Assembly: GCF_027111255.2 (NCBI RefSeq) | Contig: NZ_CP114285.2 | Coordinates: 5,084,001 to 5,148,000, forward strand | DNA length: 64,000 bases | From: Flavobacterium flavigenum | Lineage (GTDB): Bacteria; Bacteroidota; Bacteroidia; Flavobacteriales; Flavobacteriaceae | Direction: 5' to 3' | Shown here: positions 27,521-37,198 of the stretch, in pieces | Numbering within the stretch: position 1 is the stretch's first letter | Layout of the letters: the number at the start of each line of letters is the position of its first letter | Made by a program: the position numbers and the translations under genes | Notes under the pieces: generated by a model | The model's database searches: none | What the model was told of the DNA's origin: nothing | What the model saw: the letters and a program-made list of their open reading frames with translations, nothing else

Positions 27521-28833
27521 TACCCAAAACCAACATCGAAAAACAGATTGTGTCCCTTAGTGAGACCCTTTCGCCTGTATCGCAGAAGATGCAGGTTTGG
27601 GCAGAAAAAAACATTTTCATCAAATGGGGCGTGCTTTCAAGGGGGAAATTCCACTGCCTGGAATGCGCCCACTCCTGGAAGCCCGATGCGCAGAAAGCAT
27701 CGTGCCAAAAGTTTATCAATTGCAATTCATGCAGGGGAAAGCTTAAAATGCACCAGTACAATCAGGTGCATTTCAAAGAAATAGAATATTTCGCTGTGTT
27801 GGATGTATGCGGTGGATTTCAGGTCGTGCGCATCATCTGTTCGCACAAGAATATGAAAAAGAACTGCATGCCGACTTATTTCCATAAGGAAGTGATGCAG
27901 CATTGGATAAACGTGAAAGGGGAGGTGCGAACGCTTTCTCTCGGCACCAATGTTTTCTCGCAAGCCTATGATTCTTGGAAATATTATACTTCCCTTGAAA
28001 TCCGCCCGAAAAGTTTTGAGGATTCTCCCAAGTACCGCATCAATCCATATAAGGTTTATTCATCGACAAAGACCATTTCCGTTTTGAAAAGAAACGGCTT
28101 CAAAGGCAGCTGCTGCGGTATCGCTCCACAGATTCTCTTCACTGCTCTTTTGAAAGATTCCCATGCAGAGACGCTTCTCAAGACTGGGCAGACCGATTTT
28201 CTTTCCCATTATCTGACCTCGCACTCACAGCACATCAGGGAGAACTGGCAGGCAGTGAAAACCTGCGCTAAGAACCATTACAAGGTAAAGGATTTTATAA
28301 TGTGGGAAGATTACATCTCCCTGCTCAGATGGTTCAAAAAGGATTTGAATAATGCCGATTTGGTATGCCCTGAGAATTTGGAAGAGGTGCACGACAGGCT
28401 AGTGGAGAGAAAACGCATAATCCAAAGACGTCAGCATATAAAAGAGCTACGCCAAGAAATACAGCAGGCGCAGATTGGCTATGAAGAGCAGAAAAAACAG
28501 TTTTTCGGATTGGAGTTCACTCGTGAGAATCTTTCCATCTGCGTGATGGAAAGCGTGCATGATTTTCTGGAACAGGGCGATATGCTCCGCCACTGCGTGT
28601 TTACCAACGAATACTACAAGAAGAAAAACTCCCTTATCCTTTCGGCTAGATTTGAGAACAAGCCTGTGGAGACCATAGAGGTGGCGCTTCCCTCGCTTGA
28701 AGTCCTGCAGTGCAGGGGAGACAAAAACAAGATTTCCCCGCATCACAAGAAGATTTTAAAGCTTCTGCATCAGAACCTCTATCAGATTAAAAAGCGAATG
28801 AAAAACAAAAAAGAAGAAAGAGCCGAAATTTAG
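27517..28833 (+). CDS. pcfJ: PcfJ-like protein
   Basis: 438 residues. The N-terminal part holds Cys/His pairs (FHCLECAHSW and SCQKFINCNSCRGKLK) that look like a zinc ribbon. The C-terminal part has the PcfJ core, FMESVHDFLEQGDMLRHCVFTN-like sequence (here ICVMESVHDFLEQGDMLRHC), then NEYYKKKNSLILSARFENK and VEVALPSLEVLQCRGDKNK-type segments. PcfJ-like proteins accompany PcfK on conjugative elements; the role is unknown. The coding region is visibly richer in G+C than the neighbouring AT-rich genes, a sign of recent transfer. The stop codon sits in the loop of the terminator hairpin. Confidence 0.85.
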   Translation: MIPKTNIEKQIVSLSETLSPVSQKMQVWAEKNIFIKWGVLSRGKFHCLECAHSWKPDAQKASCQKFINCNSCRGKLKMHQYNQVHFKEIEYFAVLDVCGGFQVVRIICSHKNMKKNCMPTYFHKEVMQHWINVKGEVRTLSLGTNVFSQAYDSWKYYTSLEIRPKSFEDSPKYRINPYKVYSSTKTISVLKRNGFKGSCCGIAPQILFTALLKDSHAETLLKTGQTDFLSHYLTSHSQHIRENWQAVKTCAKNHYKVKDFIMWEDYISLLRWFKKDLNNADLVCPENLEEVHDRLVERKRIIQRRQHIKELRQEIQQAQIGYEEQKKQFFGLEFTRENLSICVMESVHDFLEQGDMLRHCVFTNEYYKKKNSLILSARFENKPVETIEVALPSLEVLQCRGDKNKISPHHKKILKLLHQNLYQIKKRMKNKKEERAEI

Positions 28834-28848
28834 TTTTCGGCTTTTTTG
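28821..28848 (+). terminator. Terminator overlapping the pcfJ stop codon
   Basis: AGCCGAAA (28821-28828) pairs with TTTCGGCT (28834-28841), with a T-run after. The hairpin spans the pcfJ stop codon. Confidence 0.85.
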
Positions 28849-29057
28849 TGGTATTTCGCGGCGCAGACACTTGAAGGGGCTATTGTTTCAGGGTTCAGGC
28901 TTAATTCCGAAACAAAGCTCGGGAAGGAAAGGCGGTTCGCAGAAAAAAATTCCCCCATAAATGCAGGTGGAAAAACCTGCTTTATTGCGTTGCTTTTTTC
29001 GCTCGCTTTCTCATTCCCGGTGCAGGTTCCATTATTAATCTTTAAACTTTAGAAATC

Positions 29058-29528
29058 ATGGAAACTTCAAAAACACTTCAGAACTGGAATCAGGTAGCAG
29101 AAATTGAATTGGTCTATAAAACAAAAGTAAAAGCATCCGAAAGACCTTTTATCAATTCTTCCAAAACGGCTTACCAGCTGGCACTCCAGTCCTGGAATCC
29201 TGATACAATAGAATTTTTCGAGCAGTTTAAAATCATGCTTTTAAATCAGTCCAATAAAGTGCTCGGAATTTATGAAGTATCTTCTGGAGGTATTTCCGGC
29301 ACTGTGGTTGACCTCAGACTGATTTTTGCATCAGCACTTAAAGCAAATGCCGTAGCGCTGATTATGATTCATAACCATCCATCAGGTCAGTTTAAGCCTT
29401 CCGAGGCTGACAAACAGATAACCAATAAAGTGAAAGAAGCAGGGAGAATTATGGATATTACACTTATGGATCACCTGATCATTACTCCTGAAACCTATTA
29501 TTCCTTTGTTGATGAAGGCGCTTTATAG
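29058..29528 (+). CDS. radC: RadC-like JAB-domain protein
   Basis: 156 residues, JAB/MPN domain only. Metal ligands are in place: E73 in IYEVSSGG, then H105-N-H107 and D118 in IMIHNHPSGQFKPSEAD. The N-terminal helix-hairpin-helix of full-length RadC is missing, as is usual for the short RadC proteins of plasmids and integrative elements. The activity is unproven; a DNA-processing or peptidase role is possible. It starts a separate unit after the pcfJ terminator and shares the ssb leader sequence. The 28849-29057 gap holds no gene. Confidence 0.88.
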   Translation: METSKTLQNWNQVAEIELVYKTKVKASERPFINSSKTAYQLALQSWNPDTIEFFEQFKIMLLNQSNKVLGIYEVSSGGISGTVVDLRLIFASALKANAVALIMIHNHPSGQFKPSEADKQITNKVKEAGRIMDITLMDHLIITPETYYSFVDEGAL

Positions 29529-29764
29529 CTCCTTCATCATAATTTTTATTTGAAATAGGTAAAAGCAATTTAAAAAGAAGTTATCTGAAATCTGCGTATA
29601 AAACTATTATAGTTCGCACATGCCATTTATCCATGAAAATATTTCGAAGAAGCCAAATAGGTTAATTAATAATAGAGTGGTACTTATGTATTCTTGCGGT
29701 ACCTTGAGGAGGAGAGCAAAAAAGGTATCTATCAAAACGGTCATTTTAAATTACGAGAGATTTT

Positions 29765-32700
29765 CTAAAGTAATTCTTCCAATACTTTTTCAGATGTTTT
29801 TCTTGAGCGGTAGTCTCTGAGAAGTTTATCAAAGGACTGCAGCAGCTGTTTTCTCAGCTTTCTGCTTGCTTTGCCTGAGTCTTTTAAAGAATTAAAGGCA
29901 CCAATAATAAATCGTGTTGTTTCATGATCTCTTTGATATCCCCTGTCGCGATGCAGATTATTGTTGTCAGATTCTACAGCCATATTAAAAAGTTTAATGC
30001 AAAGAACTGGATTGCTGATGCATTGTTGGGTCAGGTATCGAACAAGAGAGCCCGAAAACTGAAATTTTGGTGATTTGATATACTTAGTCAAAAACTCAGA
30101 AATGTCATCTAGTTTAAGTGTTTCAAATTCTGAATAGAAGATGTGAAGTCTTTCATCTGATTCTGCATTATTGGACTCTAAGATCTGTAACAACACTTTG
30201 TTTGATTTGTCAGGAGATGCATCATTGAAATAGAAATGCTCAAAGACTAAATTAAAAGATGAATTTCCAGATGAAGAATTAACTTTAATTAACTTGAATA
30301 GCAGTTCTTCCGCTCCTTCTTTTTGCAGAAGATAAGAAAGATACAGGATTGAAAAAAGCCACTGTGAGTCTTCCTTTCCAAGTGAACTGCATGAAATAAG
30401 TTTTAGATATATCGGAACTAATTTTTTAAAATCATGATTTCCCATATACTGCATAGACCAGATTGCTGATGCCAGGACATAAACATTATCTTCTTGCCGG
30501 AGGTGGTCACTGAAAATATTGAAAGATTTTTCCCTGTTGATTTTGTTTAAATATGCAAAATAACGGACTACAACGGCTTTTTGTTCATCAGGGCCGTTTT
30601 GAAGCATATCCTGAACCGCAGGGAAGATAAAATCTTCGTACTTATTAATTTGAAGACAAATAAGGTTTTTTGCTGCGCGTCCATAAATTGTATTTATGCC
30701 AGCTGTTAAAAGCCCTCTGGTAGAAGTGTCAACATATTTTGAATAGTCTATCTTTTTTCCTTCAACTGTTTTTCCTGTTATAATTAGATAATCCAATATA
30801 TCAGCATCTTGAATATTGGATTTTAAAAGGTAATTAGCAATATTCAAAAATGAATATTTATCCAGAAATTTTTCTCTGGACGGCATAATTTTTTTGAACA
30901 ATTGATGGATTTTTTCTGCGTCAAATTCAGCTTCACATAGACCTTCAAGTCCATAAAGAGCATATTCCAGATTGATTTCACCATTCTGGATTACTTTTTC
31001 AATAATCTGTGCTTTTTCCTGGGTTGGATACTTTTTAGTAAAATCTTTAAAAGCCCTGGCGTGCTCGTAAAGCCCGCCTTTTCTTGAATCTTCTTGAAAA
31101 GGCTCTCTTTCGGCATTATATTTTTTAAAGGATTTCAGCCATTGGCTCACCGACATTCTCTCGTATGCATTATCTGACAATGGTCTATGTACAACTCCGG
31201 CTAATAGATCATGGGAATGATATGTTTCTTTGTATGGCTTAAATTTACGGTTTAATTCCTGTTTTAGTTTTCTAAGTTCTTTATTCTGTTCAATTATATC
31301 ATCTGGAAAACGCTGTAGCAGGACATGCTGGGTATGACCAACATTCAAATATTTAATGCCATCTCTATACACGGCTGTCTCTCCTGGAATTCTAAGACTC
31401 AGCATCATTGCTATAATTTCCTGCACATGGATTTGGCTGAAAAATGGCAGGCTCTTCTGTAATATATCACGATATTCTACACCCAGATCACGCGAGGTCA
31501 TAAATCTTTTTTTATCGTAAAAATGTTTAAAAAGTTTAAAAATCTCGTCTAAGTAGATTCTTTCAGAACCGTTTATGGCATATACCAAAAGACGCTGAAC
31601 TGAATCAAATTCTGAATTTCGGTGTTCTTCGGCAAATCGTAAAAATTTCGGATCACAATTCTGTGCCAATTGGCGTATACAACGCGCCAAAAGCCAATAA
31701 TAGTATCCTTTGTCATGTGACTCATTATCATTTCTAAGGTTTACATCTGAATAAAAATAATCATCGTACAATTCTGAGTATGAATGTTTGTTTGTTTCTA
31801 ATTCTTCTATAAGTATAGGAAGTAGCAAATCAATGATTTTTTCTGGAATGTGTTTGGCTAAAATCTTAAATACCTTTTTTTCCTGATGATCGGTATGTCT
31901 AGCTTCTTCCATCCATTCTTTTGTAAGGAATCTTTTTTGGAGAGTTTCCAGGCAGTATTCAGGATTAATTTCCGCGATATGTTCCATGGCAAGAAAATAG
32001 CCAAAGGGATCATTATTAAAAAAATCACTGCACTGCTCCAAAAGTGTAAAGGCTTTTGAATTTTTCCAGTTTTTTAGTCTTGAAAGGATAGTCTCTTTAA
32101 TGTAAGTATTGTTTAGTTTTAAGATAAACGACCAAGCGTCAGCATTATTTTTTTCAAGATAGGACTGCAGAAAATCAGAAACATAATACTGGTAAATTTT
32201 ATTTTGTTCTTTATTAATCTTTACTGAATCGTTGTGTTTTAAAGCATTTAAAAAACTTTCTATTATGTTTTTTTCCAAGGCAAGTTCAAGCCACTTTTCG
32301 GATCTGCCGAGTTCGAAAAATAACAGCTCAAAATCCGAACTTTCCACCATTATCTGTGAAACCATTTTTCTTTCTTCGGAGGTGGGATCTTCCAGGAAAA
32401 GCAGAAGAGAGAAACATAATTGCTTGATGTGGAAAAGAATCTTCTTATCGGTAAAAATTTTTCCAAGTTCGTCTAAAAATATCTTGGGAGCATACTGTCT
32501 TAGGTAAGTAAATATCATCTTTACGGCAGAGCGGATAAAAATTGACTGATCTTCTTTATGAATATATTTATAGAGGCTAAATGACTTTTCGACAAATCGT
32601 TTAGCGAAAATAAAATCATAAAAAGTCTGGTGGAAAAACTGTATCTGTACATCCTCAATTTTGATCAGCCTTTCGCTTTCAAGATAATTTAATTCATTTT

Positions 32701-34321
32701 TGAAGTCCTCAAACTGTAGTTCACTGACGGTTATGCTCTGACAGTCGAACATTTTTGAGGCGATTTTAAAAAGCACTTTTTTTAATTTGGCGGGTTGTGC
32801 CGGTGCAGCAGGATCAACAAATAGCACTTTAAGTTTGTAAAGTTCTGCATACAGATCCTGAAGGTTTTTGATTGAGTTTCCTGATTTTACTGCTGAAGGC
32901 AGTCGGGTAAATATATTGATGTGGTTTGGTGTTCTTAAAAGCTGTAATAGTTTAGGGGATAGATCATTGTCTATAATCCCGGCTTTGTCTAAAAGGCTTT
33001 TTACCTCCTCTTCGGTAAAAAGTTCAGTATTGACTGTTTTTAAATGTTTATAAATTCTCAGCGAAGGGTCATAATTCAGATCAAAATGCCTAACAGAAAC
33101 CACTATCCTTATGTTGGCATCATAGGTGTAGGAATCAATTATGCTTTTAAAAACACGAAGATAATTACGGTCAGCGGACATTGCCTGAGAAAGTGCATCA
33201 ATCTGATCTATTAGAATTACAGTTTTCGGATATTTTTCTTTGCACATTTCGATAAAATCCAACACAGGGACTGTCAGACCAATTTTATGCTGGAGTTCAA
33301 CAATGCTGGAACTTACAAGTCTGTCAGCTTTAAGACCCATAACTGGAATTCCCTTTTCAATAAGCTGGTCATATAAATCTTTTAAAATTACTGTTTTACC
33401 CATTCCAGCATTTCCTGCCAGAAGGCATATATTTAAATGTCTTCCTATATCGTCCCTGATACTGTCTCCAGTTATCCAGTTCAAAAGGACTTGGGTTTCA
33501 TTTCTTGGAATGTGAGAATCAGCAACCTCTTCAAGGTGGTTTTTTTCCAAAGATAACGCTGCAGAACTTTTTTTCAGAGTAGCTTTTATTTTGGACTCAT
33601 CTAGAGTTTTGTCAAGGTAATTGATAATCTTTTCGGAGGCTTGCTGGTTTATAACAGTGCGCACTTCAAAGAAAGAATTTATTAAATGTGAACATGTAGG
33701 AAGTGTTAGCATCGCATCCAGATCTGAAGGTCCTATTTTCTTAACTTTTATTCTCGAAAAAATATCTAGTAGCGTACAGACGAGAGAATTCTGCTGAGGT
33801 TTCAGATCCTGCAGAGTCGGCTTTTTTAAATTCGTTGTAATCCAGTTTTGAAGCTCCTTCTGTTGTTGGAGAATCTTTTGGTGAAAATTTTCAATGAAAT
33901 CACTGCATTCAGATACAAAACCGGTTGACACTGCAATGTAATAAATAAAATTATCAGGATCAGCAATAAGGCTGGGTTCCAATAAGCTGTAAAGAACAAA
34001 TTTTGTAATCTCCTCACCGAATGAGGTAATAGAAAGATTGGAGCTATGCTTTTTACATTGAATTACTCCGGTGCTTTTTCCAGATGTAAACAAAGCGCAG
34101 TCACGTCCTTTCTCCCTCACTCCCGACATTAAGCTAATAGAGTCAAACTGTTCAAAACTGTTTTCTGCTATGCGAATACTGTAAATAGAGTACAGGAGCT
34201 GTTCAAAGCGGCGCGGATCTGCAATCTGGTTATACGGAAAAGATTTATTAGCAGGAGCCATCGGTTTGTCCTCATCTGGTAAAATAGCAACAAATGGCTG
34301 TTCATAGGTAACTAAAGACAT
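29765..34321 (-). CDS. Avs-like STAND NTPase with N-terminal nuclease domain
   Basis: 1518 residues. The N-terminal ~100 residues form a PD-(D/E)xK nuclease of Mrr type: E40, D74 in GRDCAL and Q88-x-K90 in GVIQCKK. A NACHT/STAND NTPase follows, with Walker A GNAGMGKT (303-310) and Walker B VILIDQID (368-375). The remaining ~1000 residues are helical repeats that serve as a sensor in this class. The plan (nuclease, STAND, long helical sensor) matches Avs-type anti-phage proteins, which recognise a phage protein, oligomerise and degrade DNA. The subtype cannot be named. It is a single gene with no tight partner, at the downstream end of the minus-strand defence block. Confidence 0.8.
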   Translation of the reverse strand: MSLVTYEQPFVAILPDEDKPMAPANKSFPYNQIADPRRFEQLLYSIYSIRIAENSFEQFDSISLMSGVREKGRDCALFTSGKSTGVIQCKKHSSNLSITSFGEEITKFVLYSLLEPSLIADPDNFIYYIAVSTGFVSECSDFIENFHQKILQQQKELQNWITTNLKKPTLQDLKPQQNSLVCTLLDIFSRIKVKKIGPSDLDAMLTLPTCSHLINSFFEVRTVINQQASEKIINYLDKTLDESKIKATLKKSSAALSLEKNHLEEVADSHIPRNETQVLLNWITGDSIRDDIGRHLNICLLAGNAGMGKTVILKDLYDQLIEKGIPVMGLKADRLVSSSIVELQHKIGLTVPVLDFIEMCKEKYPKTVILIDQIDALSQAMSADRNYLRVFKSIIDSYTYDANIRIVVSVRHFDLNYDPSLRIYKHLKTVNTELFTEEEVKSLLDKAGIIDNDLSPKLLQLLRTPNHINIFTRLPSAVKSGNSIKNLQDLYAELYKLKVLFVDPAAPAQPAKLKKVLFKIASKMFDCQSITVSELQFEDFKNELNYLESERLIKIEDVQIQFFHQTFYDFIFAKRFVEKSFSLYKYIHKEDQSIFIRSAVKMIFTYLRQYAPKIFLDELGKIFTDKKILFHIKQLCFSLLLFLEDPTSEERKMVSQIMVESSDFELLFFELGRSEKWLELALEKNIIESFLNALKHNDSVKINKEQNKIYQYYVSDFLQSYLEKNNADAWSFILKLNNTYIKETILSRLKNWKNSKAFTLLEQCSDFFNNDPFGYFLAMEHIAEINPEYCLETLQKRFLTKEWMEEARHTDHQEKKVFKILAKHIPEKIIDLLLPILIEELETNKHSYSELYDDYFYSDVNLRNDNESHDKGYYYWLLARCIRQLAQNCDPKFLRFAEEHRNSEFDSVQRLLVYAINGSERIYLDEIFKLFKHFYDKKRFMTSRDLGVEYRDILQKSLPFFSQIHVQEIIAMMLSLRIPGETAVYRDGIKYLNVGHTQHVLLQRFPDDIIEQNKELRKLKQELNRKFKPYKETYHSHDLLAGVVHRPLSDNAYERMSVSQWLKSFKKYNAEREPFQEDSRKGGLYEHARAFKDFTKKYPTQEKAQIIEKVIQNGEINLEYALYGLEGLCEAEFDAEKIHQLFKKIMPSREKFLDKYSFLNIANYLLKSNIQDADILDYLIITGKTVEGKKIDYSKYVDTSTRGLLTAGINTIYGRAAKNLICLQINKYEDFIFPAVQDMLQNGPDEQKAVVVRYFAYLNKINREKSFNIFSDHLRQEDNVYVLASAIWSMQYMGNHDFKKLVPIYLKLISCSSLGKEDSQWLFSILYLSYLLQKEGAEELLFKLIKVNSSSGNSSFNLVFEHFYFNDASPDKSNKVLLQILESNNAESDERLHIFYSEFETLKLDDISEFLTKYIKSPKFQFSGSLVRYLTQQCISNPVLCIKLFNMAVESDNNNLHRDRGYQRDHETTRFIIGAFNSLKDSGKASRKLRKQLLQSFDKLLRDYRSRKTSEKVLEELL

Positions 34322-34509
34322 AAAGATTTCTTTTTAAAACTGGACTTTGTGCAATAGAATACTATCCCTGCTTTTCTTAATGATTTGAAAGTAAATATAT
34401 CAATATTTTTGAATATTAATATATTTAAGTTTTGATATTTTACAAACTGGAAAGACCGTTGAAAACATCGTAACTTCTATTTTTAAGAATGAATCAAAAT
34501 CTTTTTTAA

Positions 34510-34746
34510 GTTGATTTTAAAGATCTAGTTAAGTTTGCGACTAGGTCAGTTTTTGATATTCTTCTTACAATAGATGATAGGCCGATTATTTTACTGGAAC
34601 TTAAACGACAAGGGCATACTTTAATAGATAAGGATAGAGAACAGGGGTTATATTACGGTCGCCTGGTACATCCAATGCCGCCTCTGACTGTGATTTCAAA
34701 TGGAAAAACAAATGAGTTTAATATCTCTGTTAAAGGTAGCAATTAA
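34510..34746 (+). pseudogene. Fragment of an HsdR-N-like nuclease domain
   Basis: A frame without start codon, preceded directly by a stop, reads 78 codons to the stop at 34744-34746. It contains FDILLTIDDRPIILLELKRQG (in parts) and then EQGLYYGRLVHPMPPLTVISNG. The D..P-IILLELK pattern and the QGLYYGRLV helix are typical of HsdR N-terminal-like PD-(D/E)xK domains found in restriction and other defence proteins. It is therefore a decayed piece of an older defence gene, left between two living ones. The rest of 34322-34861 shows nothing else. Confidence 0.6.
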
Positions 34747-34861
34747 ATATATCGGAATCAGAAGCCGTAACAGCAGCACAATAACTGCACTGCTGTATGG
34801 GAAAAAATGGACCGGATTCAATATTTCGTGCAGGCATTGCACTGGATAAATCTATTTTCTG

Positions 34862-37195
34862 TTAGGTAAGATCTTTCAGCCGTAGGCTTTTATTGGATAA
34901 ATTGAACTTATTGAATTTATATTGTAAAAACTGAGAATACCTGTCCTCATGGGTTGATAATATAATCTGCTGATCGCTGAAATTGTATTTGAGCAACTCG
35001 ACCAGTGAATGCGAATTTATCTCATCTAAAGTCTGCAGCGGGTCATCGATAAAAATCGTACCCAGTTTAGAATTATTGAAGACTTTGTTAAGCACCAGCA
35101 TCAAGGAAATTACCGTTGCAGCCAGCTGTCCTGACGATAAGGTGTAAGTCACTTCCTGATCCCGCTGCTTAGGCCTTATGTATATTTGCGAGTTTTCCTT
35201 GTCTATATCCAAAATCAGCAGCAATCCAGAACCCAGTGTGTGGTTCTGCAGTATTTTACCTGTAAAGATGTAAAACGGGATGCTGATTTTTTCCACAATA
35301 CTCTTGGTATACTGCCTTATTTTTTGATCTATTTTTAACCCTATACCATTGATTTCATCATAGATATGTTCCAGTTTTTCTTTGCGCTGCACAAGACCTT
35401 GCAATGTCTGGTTGATTGCATTGTAGTACTGATGCTGCACATAGAGTCGTTTGTTTTTTAAATCTTCGCTTTCTAAAACATTCAGCTCTTCAATTTTTCC
35501 TGAAAAATAGAAATTAAAGTCATTGATGACCTGATCAATATTGATGCTGCTGTCAATTTCAGGTCTTTTTCTGCTGATGAGCTCCACCAGCTTTAAAACA
35601 GCGTTTTCTAGATTTTCAATAGTACGCATATTGATGTATGACATGATCTCCTTCAGCTCTTCTGCAGAAAATAATGATGCCAGCTCGGCTGACTGGGAAT
35701 TTAGTGCGGAAAAGCTGTTTTTAAGGTTTTGAAATCGGTATGGACTGATAAGCAGTCCATTTTCTTTTGTTAACTTTTCAGCCTGATTTTCAATAAATGA
35801 TTTTATTACTTTTAAAAAGTCGTTTTCCAACGCGAGCTTCATGCTTTCCAGCCTGTCATTTTCTCTGGTGTAAGAGCTGAAAATCTTTACTTCAGTTTCC
35901 TCGATCTGCTGCTTAAGCTGCTCGGTAGTCTGCCAGTTGTAACCGCAGGTGTAGCATTCGCCGTCTTTAAGCTCAAGTACACTTTTATGTGCTTCGATCA
36001 CTTTATTAAGTCCCTCCCTTTTATCCTTAAGATCAGAGAGTATCTGATTCTGTACACTAAGGCTTTCAATTAATGATATCGTAAGGGTAAGTTGCGTACG
36101 CAGCAGGTTAAAATCCAGCGCAGGTTTTTCGGTTTTGTCTTCCAGATCAAAAAGTTGCTTATCCGATAAAATTTCCGAGTAGCGTTTATTATCAATCAAA
36201 GTTATCAGGGATATATAGCCTGAGATCTGATTATCATTTTCTTTTCGTTTTTTGTCTTCTTCTTCCAGAACTGCAAAATTCTGGATGTTCCAAAAGTTCT
36301 CCACGAAAGACTGCAGCACGGCATTATTGTTTATTATATCGTTTAGCTTTTTTATCGCTAAAACATTTTGGATCGCAGTTTTCATCTCAAAGAGATTTTC
36401 CACCTTTTTAATCTCTACAAGGTAGGAATTGTGTAGATCCAGATTAGTATTGGTAATGAGCTGTGAATCCCAGGGCAGGAGAGGGGAAAGTCCCGGCAGC
36501 AGCGCTTTGTAGTGCACCTGCTGTCCATCGTCCTTCAATGTCTCTGTATTCGGCGTATTTATAGCGTTAATTGCCAAGTTTAGCTGATGTACTTTTTCAC
36601 TTGTTTTCCTGCAGAACTCAATGGTTTTGTCATACAATATCCTTTCTTCACTGCCTCCAAGCAGTGAAATAAGCGCTTTATACCTTTCTTTAGGATCTTC
36701 TTTTAAAAAATAGGTATTTTCGTCCTGTTCTACGTAGTTTAGGACGTTAAAGAGATTGTCAAGATTTTTAAATTCCAACGCTTCTTCCAGCGCCTGCTCA
36801 CTTGACTGCACATTATCAATGTACAATACGGAATCATTGAATATCAAGCCAATATTGTTTTTTTTTGACTGGCGCAAATCGGCGGCGGGAATTATCCTTT
36901 TTATATTTAGAATCTGTTCTGCTTCAGACTCAAAGACGGCAGCAATTTCAATAGGCAGATTTTCAGCCTTATGGATAGGGCTGTTTTTGTATTTGTAACG
37001 CTTATCAAGTTTGACTTTGGCCAGTTTTCGCGGCGTTTTTGTAAGCAGTACTTCCAATGCCTCAAAAGCGGTGGTTTTACCGTAACCGTTGGGTCCGTCA
37101 AACACCACAAGGCTGTTGCTGCTAAAATCAAAAACAATATGGTCAAAACATTTAAAATTTTTAATTGTAAGACTGGAAATTTTATAGGCTGCCAT
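34862..37195 (-). CDS. SMC/Rad50-like ABC ATPase of an ABC-3C-type system
   Basis: 777 residues. Walker A GPNGYGKT at 34-41; the C-terminus holds the ABC signature LSSGQ, Walker B TIFIDDPLQTLDE and the H-loop STHE. The middle is coiled-coil with one CxxC (ECYTCGYNW, near residue 412) at its turn, as in a Rad50 zinc hook. In ABC three-component systems such an ATPase senses DNA or invasion and controls a nuclease effector. It is the third gene of an operon with a 230-aa protein (3 bases between) and a Cap4-like nuclease. Family placement follows domain order and context. Confidence 0.75.
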   Translation of the reverse strand: MAAYKISSLTIKNFKCFDHIVFDFSSNSLVVFDGPNGYGKTTAFEALEVLLTKTPRKLAKVKLDKRYKYKNSPIHKAENLPIEIAAVFESEAEQILNIKRIIPAADLRQSKKNNIGLIFNDSVLYIDNVQSSEQALEEALEFKNLDNLFNVLNYVEQDENTYFLKEDPKERYKALISLLGGSEERILYDKTIEFCRKTSEKVHQLNLAINAINTPNTETLKDDGQQVHYKALLPGLSPLLPWDSQLITNTNLDLHNSYLVEIKKVENLFEMKTAIQNVLAIKKLNDIINNNAVLQSFVENFWNIQNFAVLEEEDKKRKENDNQISGYISLITLIDNKRYSEILSDKQLFDLEDKTEKPALDFNLLRTQLTLTISLIESLSVQNQILSDLKDKREGLNKVIEAHKSVLELKDGECYTCGYNWQTTEQLKQQIEETEVKIFSSYTRENDRLESMKLALENDFLKVIKSFIENQAEKLTKENGLLISPYRFQNLKNSFSALNSQSAELASLFSAEELKEIMSYINMRTIENLENAVLKLVELISRKRPEIDSSINIDQVINDFNFYFSGKIEELNVLESEDLKNKRLYVQHQYYNAINQTLQGLVQRKEKLEHIYDEINGIGLKIDQKIRQYTKSIVEKISIPFYIFTGKILQNHTLGSGLLLILDIDKENSQIYIRPKQRDQEVTYTLSSGQLAATVISLMLVLNKVFNNSKLGTIFIDDPLQTLDEINSHSLVELLKYNFSDQQIILSTHEDRYSQFLQYKFNKFNLSNKSLRLKDLT

Positions 37196-37198
37196 AAT

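Noticed and set aside
29058..29528. Housekeeping RadC
   Set aside because: Too short, lacks the helix-hairpin-helix part and sits within element genes.
29620..29820. 66-codon plus-strand frame after the radC-like gene
   Set aside because: Overlaps the 3' end of the Avs-like gene, shows no homology I recognise and has no promoter or terminator of its own.
34862..37195. Plain SbcC/Rad50 repair protein
   Set aside because: No SbcD/Mre11 gene nearby, and tight coupling to a nuclease and a middle protein points to an ABC-3C-type system.
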